The notes: generated from the sequence alone by a model not told the origin. Shown: positions 35,833-46,629, counted from the first letter of the stretch. The stretch is 64,000 bases of DNA from Bos javanicus (GCF_032452875.1 NC_083869.1:81152501-81216500), one strand, 5' to 3'. Numbers and translations: made by a program.

Positions 35833-35881
35833 CTAGAATCTTCTGATCCATAGTCAGATGCGTTATCCATTGCGCCACTGG
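35833..35881 (-). pseudogene. tRNA-Arg(ACG) fragment, antisense, retrotransposed
   Basis: The minus strand reads ccagtggcgcaatggataac, then gcatctgactatggatcaga, then agattctag. This matches tRNA-Arg-ACG from about nucleotide 4 to the start of the T-arm at 47 of 49 positions as I recall the gene. The two differences (GCG to GCA, ACG to ATG) are both CpG-type changes. The acceptor 3' strand, most of the T-arm and the first nucleotides are missing, so it cannot fold into a working tRNA. It lies inside the same target-site duplication as the L1 3' end that follows, so both arrived in one event. The anticodon position 34 reads A. Confidence 0.85.
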
Positions 35882-35981
35882 GTTCAGGATGGGGAACACA
35901 TGTATACCAGTGGCGGATTCATTTTGATATTTGGCAAAACTAATACAATTATGTAAAGTTTAAAAATTAAAAAAAAAAAAA
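35880..35981 (+). mobile_element. L1 3' end with poly(A), chimeric with tRNA
   Basis: About 88 bases of the young ruminant L1 3' UTR (gggttcaggatggggaacac, tggcggattcattttgatat, acaattatgtaaagtttaaa) plus an A-rich tail. The unit 35836-35981 is enclosed by a perfect 14-bp duplication, AGAATGTCAAGCTA, at 35822-35835 and 35982-35995. The 5' junction with the tRNA piece shares GG (35880-35881). Confidence 0.93.
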
Positions 35982-35995
35982 AGAATGTCAAGCTA

Positions 35996-36316
35996 AAGAC
36001 AATCCAAAACAGAAAAAACAAAAACAGGCAAGACCAACTCTTAGAAAATGTCTTCCAAGGTTGGTTCTAAGGGTTTCCCTTCTTGATCTTCTTCTGACTG
36101 ATTCACCAAGAACTAATGACTTGATACACTGGCCCAGTTCACAGCAAGCTTTGAAAAGAATTCTGACAGTCCAGGGGAAAGCAATGAATTCATTGATCAG
36201 TTTTTCTGGCAACCTTCTTATTTCCTGTTGGCTTCTAGGCTTCTCACTGGTTGTGATGTTAAAAGCCAACAACCCCTCAATTATTAGAATCTGAAGCTGA
36301 AGTGTGTCCTGGGTTT

Positions 36317-36348
<32 letters not shown>

Positions 36349-36692
36349 TACATACATACATATATGCATTTTTTTCTCCCAAGCACACACATTGTCACAC
36401 AATGTATATTTTTCACTTTCTAATATGATAGGTCAGGATAGAAACCCTCTACTTTCAAGTCCACAAGAATTGTGCAGTGAATCCTTACACTTGAATCTAG
36501 AAACAAGCGTGTTTCTAAAAACTTTTTGGTTTTAAATATCTCTGGAATTTTGTTTCAATCTGAATGAAGATTGAAGTCTCAAAACCCACAGATTTTTTTT
36601 CCCAGTGCGGCAGTTCTTAGCTATCCCAGTTTTCTCTTAATACAAAATTGTTAAGATCTGCAATGAACCAAACTGATGATTTAGTTCTAGAT
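35996..36692. other. Single-copy DNA
   Basis: No gene recognised. The 142-codon minus frame 35988-36416 includes the CA/CATA microsatellite translation and lacks any domain. Confidence 0.5.
36317..36366. repeat. (TA)(CA)n(CATA)n microsatellite
   Basis: tatatata followed by about 13 CA units and then CATA units. Confidence 0.95.
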
Positions 36693-36703
36693 ATGGAAAG
36701 AAA

Positions 36704-37076
36704 CATATCTTTTGTGTGTTGGAGAGGACTCTTGAGAGTCCCTTGGACTGCAAGGATATCCAACTATCCATCCTAAAGGAAATCAGTCCTGAATATTCCT
36801 TAGAAATAGTGATGCTGAAGTTGAAACTCAATACTTTGGCCACCTGATGCAAAGAACTGACTCATTGGAAAAGACCTTAATGGTTGGAAAGATTGAAGGC
36901 AGGAGGAGAAGGACGATAGAGGATGAGATGGTTGGATGGTGTCACCAACTCGATGGACATGAGATTGAGTAAACTCTGTGAGTTGGTGATGGATAGGGAA
37001 GCCTTGTGTGCTGCAGTCCATGGGGTTGCAAAGAGTCAGACATGACTGAGTGACTGAACTTAATAGAACTGAATTG
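36704..37076 (+). mobile_element. BovB LINE 3' fragment
   Basis: Plus-strand 3' end with an 11-bp perfect duplication, ATGGAAAGAAA, at 36693-36703 and 37077-37087. Frame breaks include a lost base in the LQYFGHL region (aaactcaatactttgg) and a degraded tail (actgaacttaatagaactga). Confidence 0.93.
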
Positions 37077-37916
37077 ATGGAAAGAAAATACCCAAGTTAA
37101 ATGGTGTGAGTTTCCTGGATTTAAATTAATAGATAATAGAAGAATCATACAACCAGAAAGTCGGAATTACTTTCTTTACCTCTTCCTCAGTTCAGTTCAG
37201 TTCAGTCTCCAGTTGTGTCCGACTATTTGTGACCCCATGAGCCGCAGCATGCGAGGCCTCCAGTTCCATCACCAACTCCCGGAGTTCACCCAAACTCATG
37301 TCCAATGAGTCAGTGATGTTTTCTAACCATTTCCTCCTCTGTTGTCCCCTTATCTGCATACCTCAATCTTTCACAGCATCAGGGGCTTTTCAAATGAGTC
37401 ATCTCTTCGCAGCAGGTGGCCAAAGTATTGGAATTTCAGCTTCAACATCAGTCTTTCCAATGAACACCCAGGACTGATCTTCTTTAGGATGGACTGGTTA
37501 GATCTCCTTAGAGTCCAAGGAACTCTCAAGAGTCTTCTCCAGCACCACAGTTCAAAAGCATCAATTCTTCAGTGCTCAGCTTTCTTTATAGTCCAGCTCT
37601 CACATCCACACATGACTACTGGAAAAACCATAGCCTTGACTAGATAGACCTTTGTTGACAAAGTAATGTCTCTGCTTTTTAATATGCTGTCTAGGTTGGT
37701 CATAACTATCCTTCCTAGGAGTAAGCGTCTTTTAATTTCATGGCTGCAATCACCATCTGCAGTGATTTTGGAGCCAAAAATAAATAAACTCATCTACTGT
37801 TTCCCCATCTATTTTCCATGAAGTGATGGGACTGGATGCCATGATCTTAGTTTTCTGAATGTTGAGCTTTAAGCCAACTTTTTCAATCTCTTCTTTCACT
37901 TTCATCAAGAGGCTCT

Positions 37917-38720
37917 TTAGTTCTTCTTAACTTTCTGCCATAGGGTGGTGTCATCTGCATATCTGAGGTTATTGATATTTCTTCTGGCAATCTTGATTCC
38001 AGCTTGTGCTTCCTCCACCCAGCGTTTCTCATGATTGTAATTTGCATATAAGTTAAATAAGTAGGGTGACAATATGCAGCCTTGACGTAGTCCTTTTCTT
38101 ATTTGGAACCAGTCTGTGGTTCCATGTCCAGTTCTAACTGTTGCTTCCTGACTTGCATACAGGTTTCTCAAGAGGCAGGTCAGGTGGTCTGGCATTCCCA
38201 TCTCTGTCAGAAATTTCCACTGTTTATTGCAATTCACAGAGTCAAAGGCTTTGGTATAGTCAATAAAACAGAAATAGATGTTTTTCTGGAACTCTCTTGC
38301 TTTTTCAATGATTGAGCAGGTGTTGGCAATTTGGTCTCTGGCTCCTCTGCCTTTTCTAAAACCAGCTTGAACATCTGGAAGTTCACGGTTCACGTATTGC
38401 TGAAGCCTGTCTTGGAGAATTTTGAGCATTACTTTGCTAGCATGTGAGATGAGTGCAATTGTGCAGTAGTTTGAGCATTCTTTGGCATTGCCTTTCTTTG
38501 GCATTGGAATGAAAGCTGACCTTTTCCAGTCCTGTGGCCACTGCTGAGTTTTCCAAATTTGTTGACAGATGGAGTGCAGCACTTTCACAGCATCATCTTT
38601 TAGGAATTTAAATAGCTCAACTGGAATTCCATCACCTCCACTAGCTTTGTTCATAGTGATGCTTCCTAAGGCCCACTTGACTTCACATTCCAGGATGTCT
38701 GGCTCTAGGTGAGTGATCAC
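37917..38720 (-). pseudogene. BovB ORF2 reverse transcriptase domain
   Basis: The longest BovB-coding frame in the window (267 codons). In order: SGGDGIPVELF (residues 27-37), IPMPKKGNAKECSNY (71-85), GFRKGRG (120-126), catalytic motif A FIDYTKAFD (152-160), motif B RQGCILSP (212-219) and motif C YADD (254-257; codons at 37950-37961). All three catalytic aspartates are kept. The frame is lost directly after YADDTTL through a one-base deletion (caccctatggcag), removing the downstream part. In the family this enzyme performs target-primed reverse transcription of BovB RNA; this copy cannot. Confidence 0.92.
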
Positions 38721-38739
38721 ACCATCGTGATTATCTGGG

Positions 38740-39232
38740 TCATGAAAATCTTTTTTTGTATAGTTCTTCTGTGTATTCTTGCCACCTCTTCTTAATATCT
38801 TCTGCTTCTGTTAAGTCCATACCATTTCTGTCCATTATTGAGCCCATCTTTAAATGAAATGTTTCCTTGGTATCTCTAGTTTTCTTGAAGAGATCTCTTG
38901 TCTTTCCCATTCTATTGTTTTCCTCTATTTCTTTGCATTGATCTCTGAGGAAGGCCTTCATATCTCTCCTTGCTGTTCTTTGAAACTGCATTCAAATAGG
39001 TATATCTTAACATTTCTCCTTTTCTTTTTGCTTCTCTTCTTTTCACAGCTATTTGTAAGGCCTCCCCATACAGCCATTTTGCTGTTTTGCATTTCTTTTT
39101 CTCGGGGATTGTCTTGATCCCTGTCTCCTGTTCAATGTCATGAACCTCCGTCCATAGTTCATCAGGCATTCTGTCTATCAGATCTAATCCCTTAAATCTA
39201 TTTCTCACTTCTGCTGTATAATCATAAGGCAT
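38740..39232 (-). pseudogene. BovB ORF2 endonuclease-RT linker fragments
   Basis: Two overlapping frames (38740-38991 and 38912-39232) encode the linker before the RT: DLIDRMPDELWTEVHDIEQE, KTAKWLYGEALQIAVKRREA, then KTRDLFKKTRDTKETFHLKM and AEDIKKRWQEYTEELYKK. The two frames are offset by an indel near 38990. Upstream to 39570 the endonuclease region (segments equivalent to GKFGLGVQNEAGQ and LYTWTSPDG) is recognisable but full of stops. Confidence 0.88.
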
Positions 39233-39570
39233 TTGATTTGGGTCATACCCAAGTCTGAATTTTGTAATAAGGAGTGCGTGATTTGAGTCACAGTCAGCTC
39301 CCAGTCTTATTTTTGCTGATTGTATAAAGCTTCTCCATCTTTGACTACAAAGAATGTAATACTTGTGATTTTGCTGTTGGCCATCTGGTGATGTCCATGT
39401 GTAGAGTCCTCTCTTGTGTTGTTGGAAAAGGGTGTTTGTTATGACCAGTGCATTCTCTTGGCAAAACGCTTAGCTTTTGCCCTGCTTTATTCTGTACTCC
39501 AAGGCCAAATTTGCCTGTTACTCCAGGTGTTTCTTAACTTCCTACTTTTGCATTCCAGTCCCCTATAATG

Positions 39571-40056
39571 GGAACAATATTCACAATTAAGCTTTTAGAT
39601 AAATATTTGAAGAAATTGAAGAGTATTTCATTTTCATTCATTCATTTATATCTTTCAGTGGCTTCCTAGCCAAACCTGAGTAAAATCCAGTCTTTCTACC
39701 ATCTACAAAGCATGATTGACCATCACACATTACTTTTGTGAGCTCACTCTGAGTCTAATGAGCCTCCTTCATAGTGATTGAATCAAAATGACTTCTATGC
39801 AGCTTTATAAAGCATGACATGATCTCTCTAGGTCTTTGTATTGCTTGTTATTTTTCTGAATTGCTTTTCTCCAAATACGTACATGTATTGCTCACTTCTT
39901 TTATGTCTTGCCTAAATATCATCTAACCAGCGAAGAGCTCATGTTACCCTATAAAAAAGAGGACCCTCTTATCCAAAGATAGTTTCCATTCCTCTATTTT
40001 TCTTCTTAGTTCTTATCCCCACTCAAAATATTATTCATTTTAAAAAATTTATTGTC
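39571..40056. other. Single-copy DNA
   Basis: No gene or recognised repeat. Confidence 0.5.
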
Positions 40057-40064
40057 ATTGTTCT

Positions 40065-40355
40065 TTTTTTTATTTTTTAATTTTATTTTATTTTTAAACT
40101 TTACATAATTGTATTAGTTTTGCCAAATATCAAAATGAATCCACCATAGGTATACATGTGTTCCCCATCCTGAACCCTCCTCCCTTCTCCCTCCCCATAC
40201 CATCCCTCTGGGTCGTCCCAGTGCACTATCCCCAAGCATCCAGTATCGTGCATCAAACCTGGACTGGTAACTCATTTCTTACATGATATTTTACATGTTT
40301 CAATGTCATTCTCCCAAATCTTCCTACCCTCTCCCTCTCCCACAGAGTCCATAAG
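40065..40355 (-). mobile_element. L1 3' UTR, antisense
   Basis: The complement of poly(A) (T-rich 40062-40095), then aaactttacataattgtatt and tatacatgtgttccccatcc, to cacagagtccataag. It carries only 3' UTR. Possible duplication ATTGTTCTT at 40057-40065 and 40356-40364; the right copy overlaps what could be L1 sequence. Confidence 0.92.
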
Positions 40356-40479
40356 ATTGTTCTTGATAGAATCCAAGTCCCTTGAGAACAAGGACTTCAT
40401 CATTGTTTTTTTCACTGCAGGTTCTCAGTACCTAAAGTAGGATTACTGAAAAATGTGTCTTTTGTTATATGAATGAAGT

Positions 40480-41175
40480 GACTTTTGGAACCTGCTTAAG
40501 AATGAGGACTGGTTGTGATGGAAATCAACCATGTGATTTGAAGTTTGGAACCTGATATCCAGGAAGGTGATAAGGGGCTGGAGATTGAATTCAATTATCA
40601 GTGACCAGTGATTTTCTCAATCATGCCTATGTAATGAAGCCACCATAAAAAACCCCCAAAGACAGGGTTTTGGAGAGCTTTCATAGTTTAGTGAGCTCTT
40701 GGTAAACACCTGGAGATTCAAGGAGAGTGATATGCTGAAAGACAACTTGGAAACTCTATGCCTTCCCCATGCCTTCTCTAGACATCTTTTCCATCTGGTT
40801 GTTTCAGAATTGCATCTGTTCACTAATAAACCAGTGAGTTAGTAAGTAAAATGTTGCTCTGAGTTCTGTGAGCTACTCTAGCAAATTAATCAAACCCAAG
40901 AAAAGTGTCATTAGAACCTCTGATCTTTCATTGATGTTTCAGAAGCAATAGGTGACAACCTGGAACGGTGGCTGGCATTTGAAGTATGTGTGTATACATG
41001 TATGTGTGTGTGTGAGAGAGAGAGAGTCTCATAGGACTTATGCATTAATCTGTGGGATCTGAAGCTATCTCTGGTGGACTGTGTCAGTACTGAGTTAAAT
41101 TGTAGGAACCCTCAACTGGTGTCAGAGCATTGCTTGGTAGTCTGAATACACACACATGTCAGAACTGGATTCAGA
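40480..41175 (+). mobile_element. Old ERVL-like LTR, family unassigned
   Basis: About 700 bp that reads like an ancient mammalian LTR: aatcatgcctatgtaatgaa, ccataaaaaacccccaaaga, an AATAAA signal within cactaataaaccagtgagtt, ctctagcaaattaatcaaac, ggtgacaacctgg, and ctgtgggatctgaagctatc near the end. A TG/GA microsatellite (40986-41026) has grown inside it. No retroviral coding region lies alongside, so it would be a solo LTR. The borders and the name are uncertain. Confidence 0.55.
40986..41026. repeat. (TG)n(GA)n microsatellite
   Basis: Imperfect TG/TA then GA units (tatgtgtgtgtgtgagagag). Confidence 0.9.
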
Positions 41176-43202
41176 ATCCATTTATCCTAAGAGGTACTTA
41201 GTCAATTTAAACAAATGATGAGCTTTCACATATAATTTTGAAATATGAGATTGCTGAATTCATTCCGTTATCTGTAGTAGAGATTTATTTATCAAGAAAT
41301 CTACCTTGTAGCCTTTTTTTGTTTTTACATTTCCTTCTTAGTGTTACTTAGCTAGCATGGTACAGCAGAAAGCTCATTTCTTCAAATGGGAATAAAATAC
41401 TTTTCACATAGCCTTATTTGAAATAATAATCCTTTTACTAAACTTGGTCTCCATAGGAAAAAAAAAATGCTGATCCTACCTAGGTGATCAAGTGACTGCT
41501 AGTATTTCTGCCTATATCTGTAGTTCTTGGAACTCTACAGAAAAGGGTTATAAAGTTTAAGAATGTGCTCTCTCTATTTAGGAGAATGACTTAGGGTGCA
41601 CAGTTCAGTGTCATGCTCATTTTAAAATGATTTCTACCGGTAATAATGGCTGAACTGATTGTAAATTGAGAGTGCATATGGTCCATTGGTCACCTCTGTG
41701 CTGAGCAGCTGTTTCTGTGCTATGGGAGCATACTAAGGAAACTTGAATATGTCTACATGCAAGGTTTTCCACAATGCAGCTTCCATGAATGATAGAAATT
41801 TAGTACAAATGAAAGAAAATATGCTATGCTTTTTAAATTAAGTATAATTAACTATTTTTCCAAATAAAGACAAGTAATATTTTCATGTCAGTATCAATAA
41901 AAGCAGAACTCTTTATTATAAAAGCAGAAATTTCTCAAGTGTAATCTAGCCCAGCATTTGGGAAGAAAGGCCCTGTCCCTTCCAGTATCACACTGCTAAA
42001 AACATCATGCCTATTTCAATGTTGCTATGACTTCATCTTTGGATAAAATGGGGCAAAGCACTGTTTCTGTGGAACTAGAGACCAAAGTAATGCAAAATTT
42101 TGCCAGTGTTCTAAAGGTGATGACTATGGAGAATCCAAGGTGGTAGGATCCAAAACTGGAGACTGGAAGAGACCCTTCAATGAAGTACACTGGCCCTGTT
42201 TTTAATTTCTTTGTCATTCTTCCATGTAGGTGAGATATTAGTAGGATTTAAGGCTTGGCAAGCTCATATGAAGACTTTCATGTATCAAATGTGTTATTCT
42301 GCTTTTGACCAATTAATGACTAACACTTAATAAAAATTCTTGTCATTTACCCAGAATTTTGTATTTTCAGTGTATTTTATAGTTATTAGTGAAACATGAG
42401 TATCTTCATGTGAGGTTCAATTATATTATATCTATTTTCTCTCTACTCCTATCCTATATTGTTTTACTGATAAACAAGCTTGTCTTAGTAAAGTTTGTTG
42501 ATGAATTAAAGTATGTTCGTCCAATAAATATTAATATATGACAGTTTTTAAGTCTCTAACAGTTTAAAGATATCTTTTTATAGATAAATATCTAAATGTA
42601 TATCTATTTCCACAAAATCGAATCATACAACAGAAATTATTTTTTCACTTAATAAATTATGGACACCATTTAACAGATCCATTTGTATAGTACATTCTAC
42701 CTACAAGGTTTGATTTGAAGGACAGTAGTTTTTTAGCTCCTGAGATTTTCAGCAATACTACTACCTCTTAAGGAGTCTTTATCCTCACTTAACCCCTGAA
42801 ATGAATGCAGGACCCAAGACAACAGTGTAGGAAGGCTTTTCATAGATCTATGGACTTGACATGATGTGGTAAGTTATACCACAAGGGCAGATACGTAAGC
42901 CTTATTTCACATATGTATTCACTTCCAAACTCTTTAATGCCAGTGTTTTTTGCCTCTTTTCATAACTAAGAAACCAAGACTCATTGGTGCTGAGTAGCTT
43001 GCCATATTTAAGTAGCTAACAAATACCAGAAACTTAGATGTGAAGCCATTCTTTCATAGCAAAGCCCTTGCAATGCATATAACCACCATTTTTATGACTA
43101 ATATCAATAGTTATTTGGTCTTCTTAACTGAATTAAGATTTGAAAAGTTGTGAACCTAATTTTAAAGATTAGGAATTGCAAATTCTAAATTATCATCCTT
43201 TT
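41176..43202. other. Single-copy DNA, no gene seen
   Basis: About 2 kb without recognised repeats. The short frame 42011-42217 (minus) has no recognised domain. Confidence 0.55.
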
Positions 43203-44618
43203 CAGAAAGTGCTGCACTCAATATGCCAGCAAATTTGCAAAACTCAGCAGTGGTCATAGGACTGGAAAAGGTCAGTTTTCATTCCAATCCCAAAGAAAGG
43301 CAATGCCAAAGAATGCTCAAACTACCACACAATTGCACTCATCTCACACGTTAGTAAAGTAATGCTCAAAATTCTCCAAGCCAGGCTTCAGCAATATGTG
43401 AACTGTGAACTTCCTGATGTTCAAGCTGGTTTTAGAAAAGGCAGAGGAAACAGAGATCAAATTGCCAACATCCACTGGATCATGGAAAAAGCAAGAGAGT
43501 TCCAGAAAAACATCTATTTCTGTTTATTGACTATGCCAAAGCCTTTGACTGTGTGGATCACAATCAACTGTGGAAAATTCTTCAGGAGATGGGAATACCA
43601 CCACCTGATCTGCCTCTTGAGAAATTTGTATGCAGGTCAGGGCACAGTTAGAACTGGACATGGAACAACAGATTGGTTCCAAATAGGAAAAGAAGTTCGT
43701 CAAGGCTGTATATTGTCACCCTGTTTATTTAACTTACATGCAGAGTACATCATGAGAAACGCTGGACTGGAAGAAACACAAGCTGGAATCAAGATTGCCG
43801 GGAGAAATATCAATAACCTCAGATATGCAGATGACACCACCCTTATGGCAGAAAGTAAAGAGGAACTCAAAAGCCTCTTGATGAAAGTGAAAGTGGAGAG
43901 TGAAAAAGTTGCCTTAAAGCTCAACATTCAGAAAACAAAGATTATGGCATCCGGTCCTATCACTTCATGGGAAATAGATGGGAGACAGTGGAAACAGTGT
44001 CAGACTTTATTTTTCTGGGCTCCAAAATCACTGCAGATGGTGATTGCAACCATGAAATTAAAAGACACTTACTCCTTGGAAGGAAAGTTATGACCAACCT
44101 AGATAGCATATTCAAAAGCAGAGACATTACTTTGCCAACAAATGTCCGTCTAGTCAAGGCTATGGTTTTTCCTGTGGTCACGTATGGATGTGAGAGTTGG
44201 ACTGTGAAGAAGGCTGAGCGCCGAAGAATTGATGCCTTTGAACTGTGGTGTTGGAGAAGACTCTTGAGAGTCCCTTGGACTGCAAGTAGATCCAACCAGT
44301 CCATTGTGAAGGAGATCAGCCCTGGGATTTCTTTGGAAGGAACGATGCTAAAGCTGAAACTCCAGTACTTTGGCCACCTCATGCGAAGAGTTGACTCATT
44401 GGAAAAGACTCTGATGCTGGGAGGGATTGAGGGCAAGAGGAGAAACGGACAACAGAGTATGAGGTGGCTGGATGGCATCACTGACTCGATGGACGTGAGT
44501 CTGAGTGAACTCTGGGAGTTGGTGATGGACAGGGAGGCCTGGCGTGCTGGATTCATGGGGTCACAAAGAGTCCGACATGACTGAGCAACTGATCTGATCT
44601 GATCTGATCTGATCTGAT
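43203..44618 (+). mobile_element. BovB LINE, 1.4-kb young-type copy, CTGAT tail
   Basis: Plus-strand BovB from the KVLHSICQ-coding region (cagaaagtgctgcactcaat) to a tail of five CTGAT-type units. It shares subfamily residues with the 34.2-kb copy (VKVESEKVxLKLNIQ, GISLEG). The coding region is interrupted by only a few small indels, making it the least decayed large BovB here. The target duplication is not evident. Confidence 0.95.
43362..44584 (+). pseudogene. BovB ORF2 RT and C-terminal region, frameshifted
   Basis: Two frames (43362-44093, 243 codons; 43967-44584, 205 codons). The first has GFRKGRGNRDQIAN, then a segment where motif A (FIDYAKAFD) is lost because one base is missing near 43525 and two near 43600; together these restore the frame at CLLRNLYAG. 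Motif B (RQGCILSP) and YADD (codons 43824-43835) follow. A one-base loss near 43981 (gatgggagacagtgg) shifts into the second frame, which continues open to the natural C-terminal end (RVRHD, stop at 44582-44584). Confidence 0.92.
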
Positions 44619-44676
44619 AGCTGTGTTCTTAGTATATGAAATCAGAAAAAGTCAGGGAAGGATGGTTGTGTAAACT

Positions 44677-44722
44677 GGTTGGCAAAGAGTTGGACATGAT
44701 TGAGCGACTAAGCATACAACAT
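44677..44722 (+). mobile_element. Bov-A/BovB 3' tail stub
   Basis: A short match to the shared 3' end of Bov-tA and BovB (ggcaaagagttggacatgat then tgagcgactaagcatac). Too short to assign to one family. Confidence 0.6.
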
Positions 44723-44807
44723 AGCACCATCACCACCACTACTGAAATATTAGTAAAATCCAGTCTTAAACAGAATGGTAAATTGCAGGACTTGTGAATA
44801 CCATCAT

Positions 44808-45022
44808 TGTGGTGGTGGTTTAGTCGCTAAGTCATGTTTGACTCTTGCAACTTCAGGGACTGTAGCCTGCCAGGTTCCTCTGTCCCTGGGATTCTTCAGG
44901 CAAGAATACATGAGTGGGTTGCCATTTCCTTCTCCAGGGGCTCTTCCAGACTCAGGAATTGAACTCAGGTCTCCTACACTGCAGGAGAGATTCTTTACCT
45001 AGTGAGCTATGAGGGAAGCCCA
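44808..45022 (-). mobile_element. Bov-tA SINE, full length
   Basis: Minus-strand 215-bp copy from tggtggtttagtcgctaagt to the head (ctatgagggaagccca). Perfect 11-bp duplication AATACCATCAT at 44797-44807 and 45023-45033. Confidence 0.96.
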
Positions 45023-45126
45023 AATACCATCATACTTTGGAATAATGCTTATTCTTAAGTTGAAAAATATTTTGTGTTTATGAAAGTATAATATGTTTTC
45101 CCAAATTTAAAAACAGCTACAATTTG

Positions 45127-45262
45127 GGGACTTCTTTGGTGGTCCAGTGGTTAAGACTCCATGCTGCCACTGCAGGGGGAATGAGTTCAATACGCGGTCT
45201 GGGGACTAAGATTCCACGTGCCACTTGCCACAGTACAAAAAAAAAAAAAAAAAAAAAAGCCA
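45127..45262 (+). mobile_element. CHR-type tRNA-derived SINE with poly(A)
   Basis: ggggacttctttggtggtcc, agtggttaagactccatgct, ccactgcagggggaatg and a long A-run (45236-45258). This is the older whale-ruminant CHR type of SINE, distinct from Bov-tA because it lacks the Bov-A body. A duplication is not clear. Confidence 0.85.
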
Positions 45263-45389
45263 TAACTCTACAATATAATCACATAATTTTAAGGTTTCTT
45301 TGATGTCAATTACTCTGCTCATATACTGTTCAAAATTTGTATATGTCTATCTGGACCTTTGCCTGTATAGACTTTCTCCCACATATTAT
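45263..45389. other. AT-rich spacer
   Basis: Nothing recognised. Confidence 0.45.
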
Positions 45390-45860
45390 ATTGTAATTGT
45401 ATTGGGTTGCTAAAGTTGCCATAACAAATTATCACAAACTGTGGCTTAAACAACAGAAATTTATTGTCTCAAGCTCTGGAGGCTAGAAGTTGAAAGTTGG
45501 GGTGTTGGGAAGGGTTGGTTCCTTTGGCAGACTGTGAGGACTGTGAGGGAGGAGCTATTCCATACCCTTCCCTTGCTTTTGGTGGTTCTCTGGCAATTTT
45601 TAGCATTGCTTGTAGACACGTAATCCTGATCTTTTCCTTCATGCCCACATGACAGTCTCACTGTGTGTGTCTCTGTGGCCAATTCACTCTTTTTCATAAC
45701 TCCAGTAATATTGGGTTAGCATCTATCCTTATGAACTCATTTTAACTTGACTATCTCTGCAAAGAACTAATCTCCAAATAAGGTCATGTTCTGAGATTTG
45801 AAGGGTTAGGACTCTAACATATCTTTTTGAAGTAAGGACAAAATTCAACCCGTTATTTTT
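45390..45860 (-). mobile_element. MaLR LTR (MLT1/MST type), antisense
   Basis: The complement of a MaLR LTR: tgctaaagttgccataacaa, ggcttaaacaacagaaattt and ctctggaggctagaagttga at the left (the 3' end of the LTR), and cctccaaataaggtcat-like and gttaggactctaacatatct near the right end. No internal region adjoins it. Assigned from consensus memory. Confidence 0.75.
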
Positions 45861-46629
45861 ATCAATTCTGAAACTATTCTTTGAAAATCTCATTTCTAAT
45901 GACAGCCTAGGTAGGATTTTTATTGCTAAGGTAAACCATGTTTTATTTAACCATAACTCATTTGTTGGACATTTTGTTTAACATTTTTTCAGCTTTATAC
46001 ACAATAGAGCTATGAATATTCTTACATAGGAATATTTTGCGTTTCTCTGAATTTATATGCAATTAAAATTTTTAAGGATAAAAAGACACAGCATAAAAGT
46101 ATGAATATTTATGAGTTTTGATATTTAGTACCTCACTTTTCCCATAAAAAATGTGTTATCAAACTAAAAATCTAGTCAGCAATAATTTAAAAGTCATTGC
46201 TGCTTTAATGTGATTTTTTTTTGCTTTTAATAACATTGAATATTTTTTGCATTATTCTGCTATTGTTCCTTTTTATAAGGGCCACTCTATTTACTCTTCT
46301 TATGTTCACATAGGGTATGTTACTCATCTTCTTGCTGATTTATAGGAGAAAGTTTCAGTATATATCACTTCCATATAGAGCTTATTTTAGTTGCCTTGCT
46401 TTGATATACAATATAAAATCAAATGCAAAATTACTCAAAAATATGTATAGGTTCATTTTTTTCCTCAACAAAATTGCTGTATAAAAAGACTGAAAATATA
46501 CTGCACAGTAAATAATCTATAGGAAATATTTAGGATTTTACATTCTGATAGGAAATATAATTCCAGTTATCCAATTGCTGCAGAAAAAGGCTTATACATC
46601 AATGAAAGTTAATTATAAGTTTTCTCTGA
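45861..46629. other. Single-copy AT-rich DNA
   Basis: No gene or recognised repeat. Confidence 0.5.

Larger units (their letters stand above)
37190..39570 (-). mobile_element. BovB LINE, longest copy (2.4 kb)
   Basis: Minus-strand BovB from the TTCAG tail through the C-terminal region, RT and linker into the endonuclease domain; its 5' end falls in the segment encoding IIGDWNAKV (near 39550-39570). It is the only copy here reaching the endonuclease. Multiple frameshifts and stops divide it. No clean target duplication was found. The nearby plus-strand copy at 36704-37076 faces it tail to tail. Confidence 0.95.

Noticed and set aside
35833..35881. Functional tRNA-Arg gene
   Set aside because: Only about 49 of the mature nucleotides are present, the 3' acceptor strand and most of the T-arm are missing, and it sits inside an L1 insertion unit.
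43960..44556. Long minus-strand open frame (198 codons) rich in S, L and P
   Set aside because: It is the antisense reading of BovB ORF2. The same antisense protein pattern (SNEST, MRWPKYWSFSFS) recurs at 1143-1499, 17226-17486, 34295-34804 and elsewhere wherever BovB 3' ends occur.
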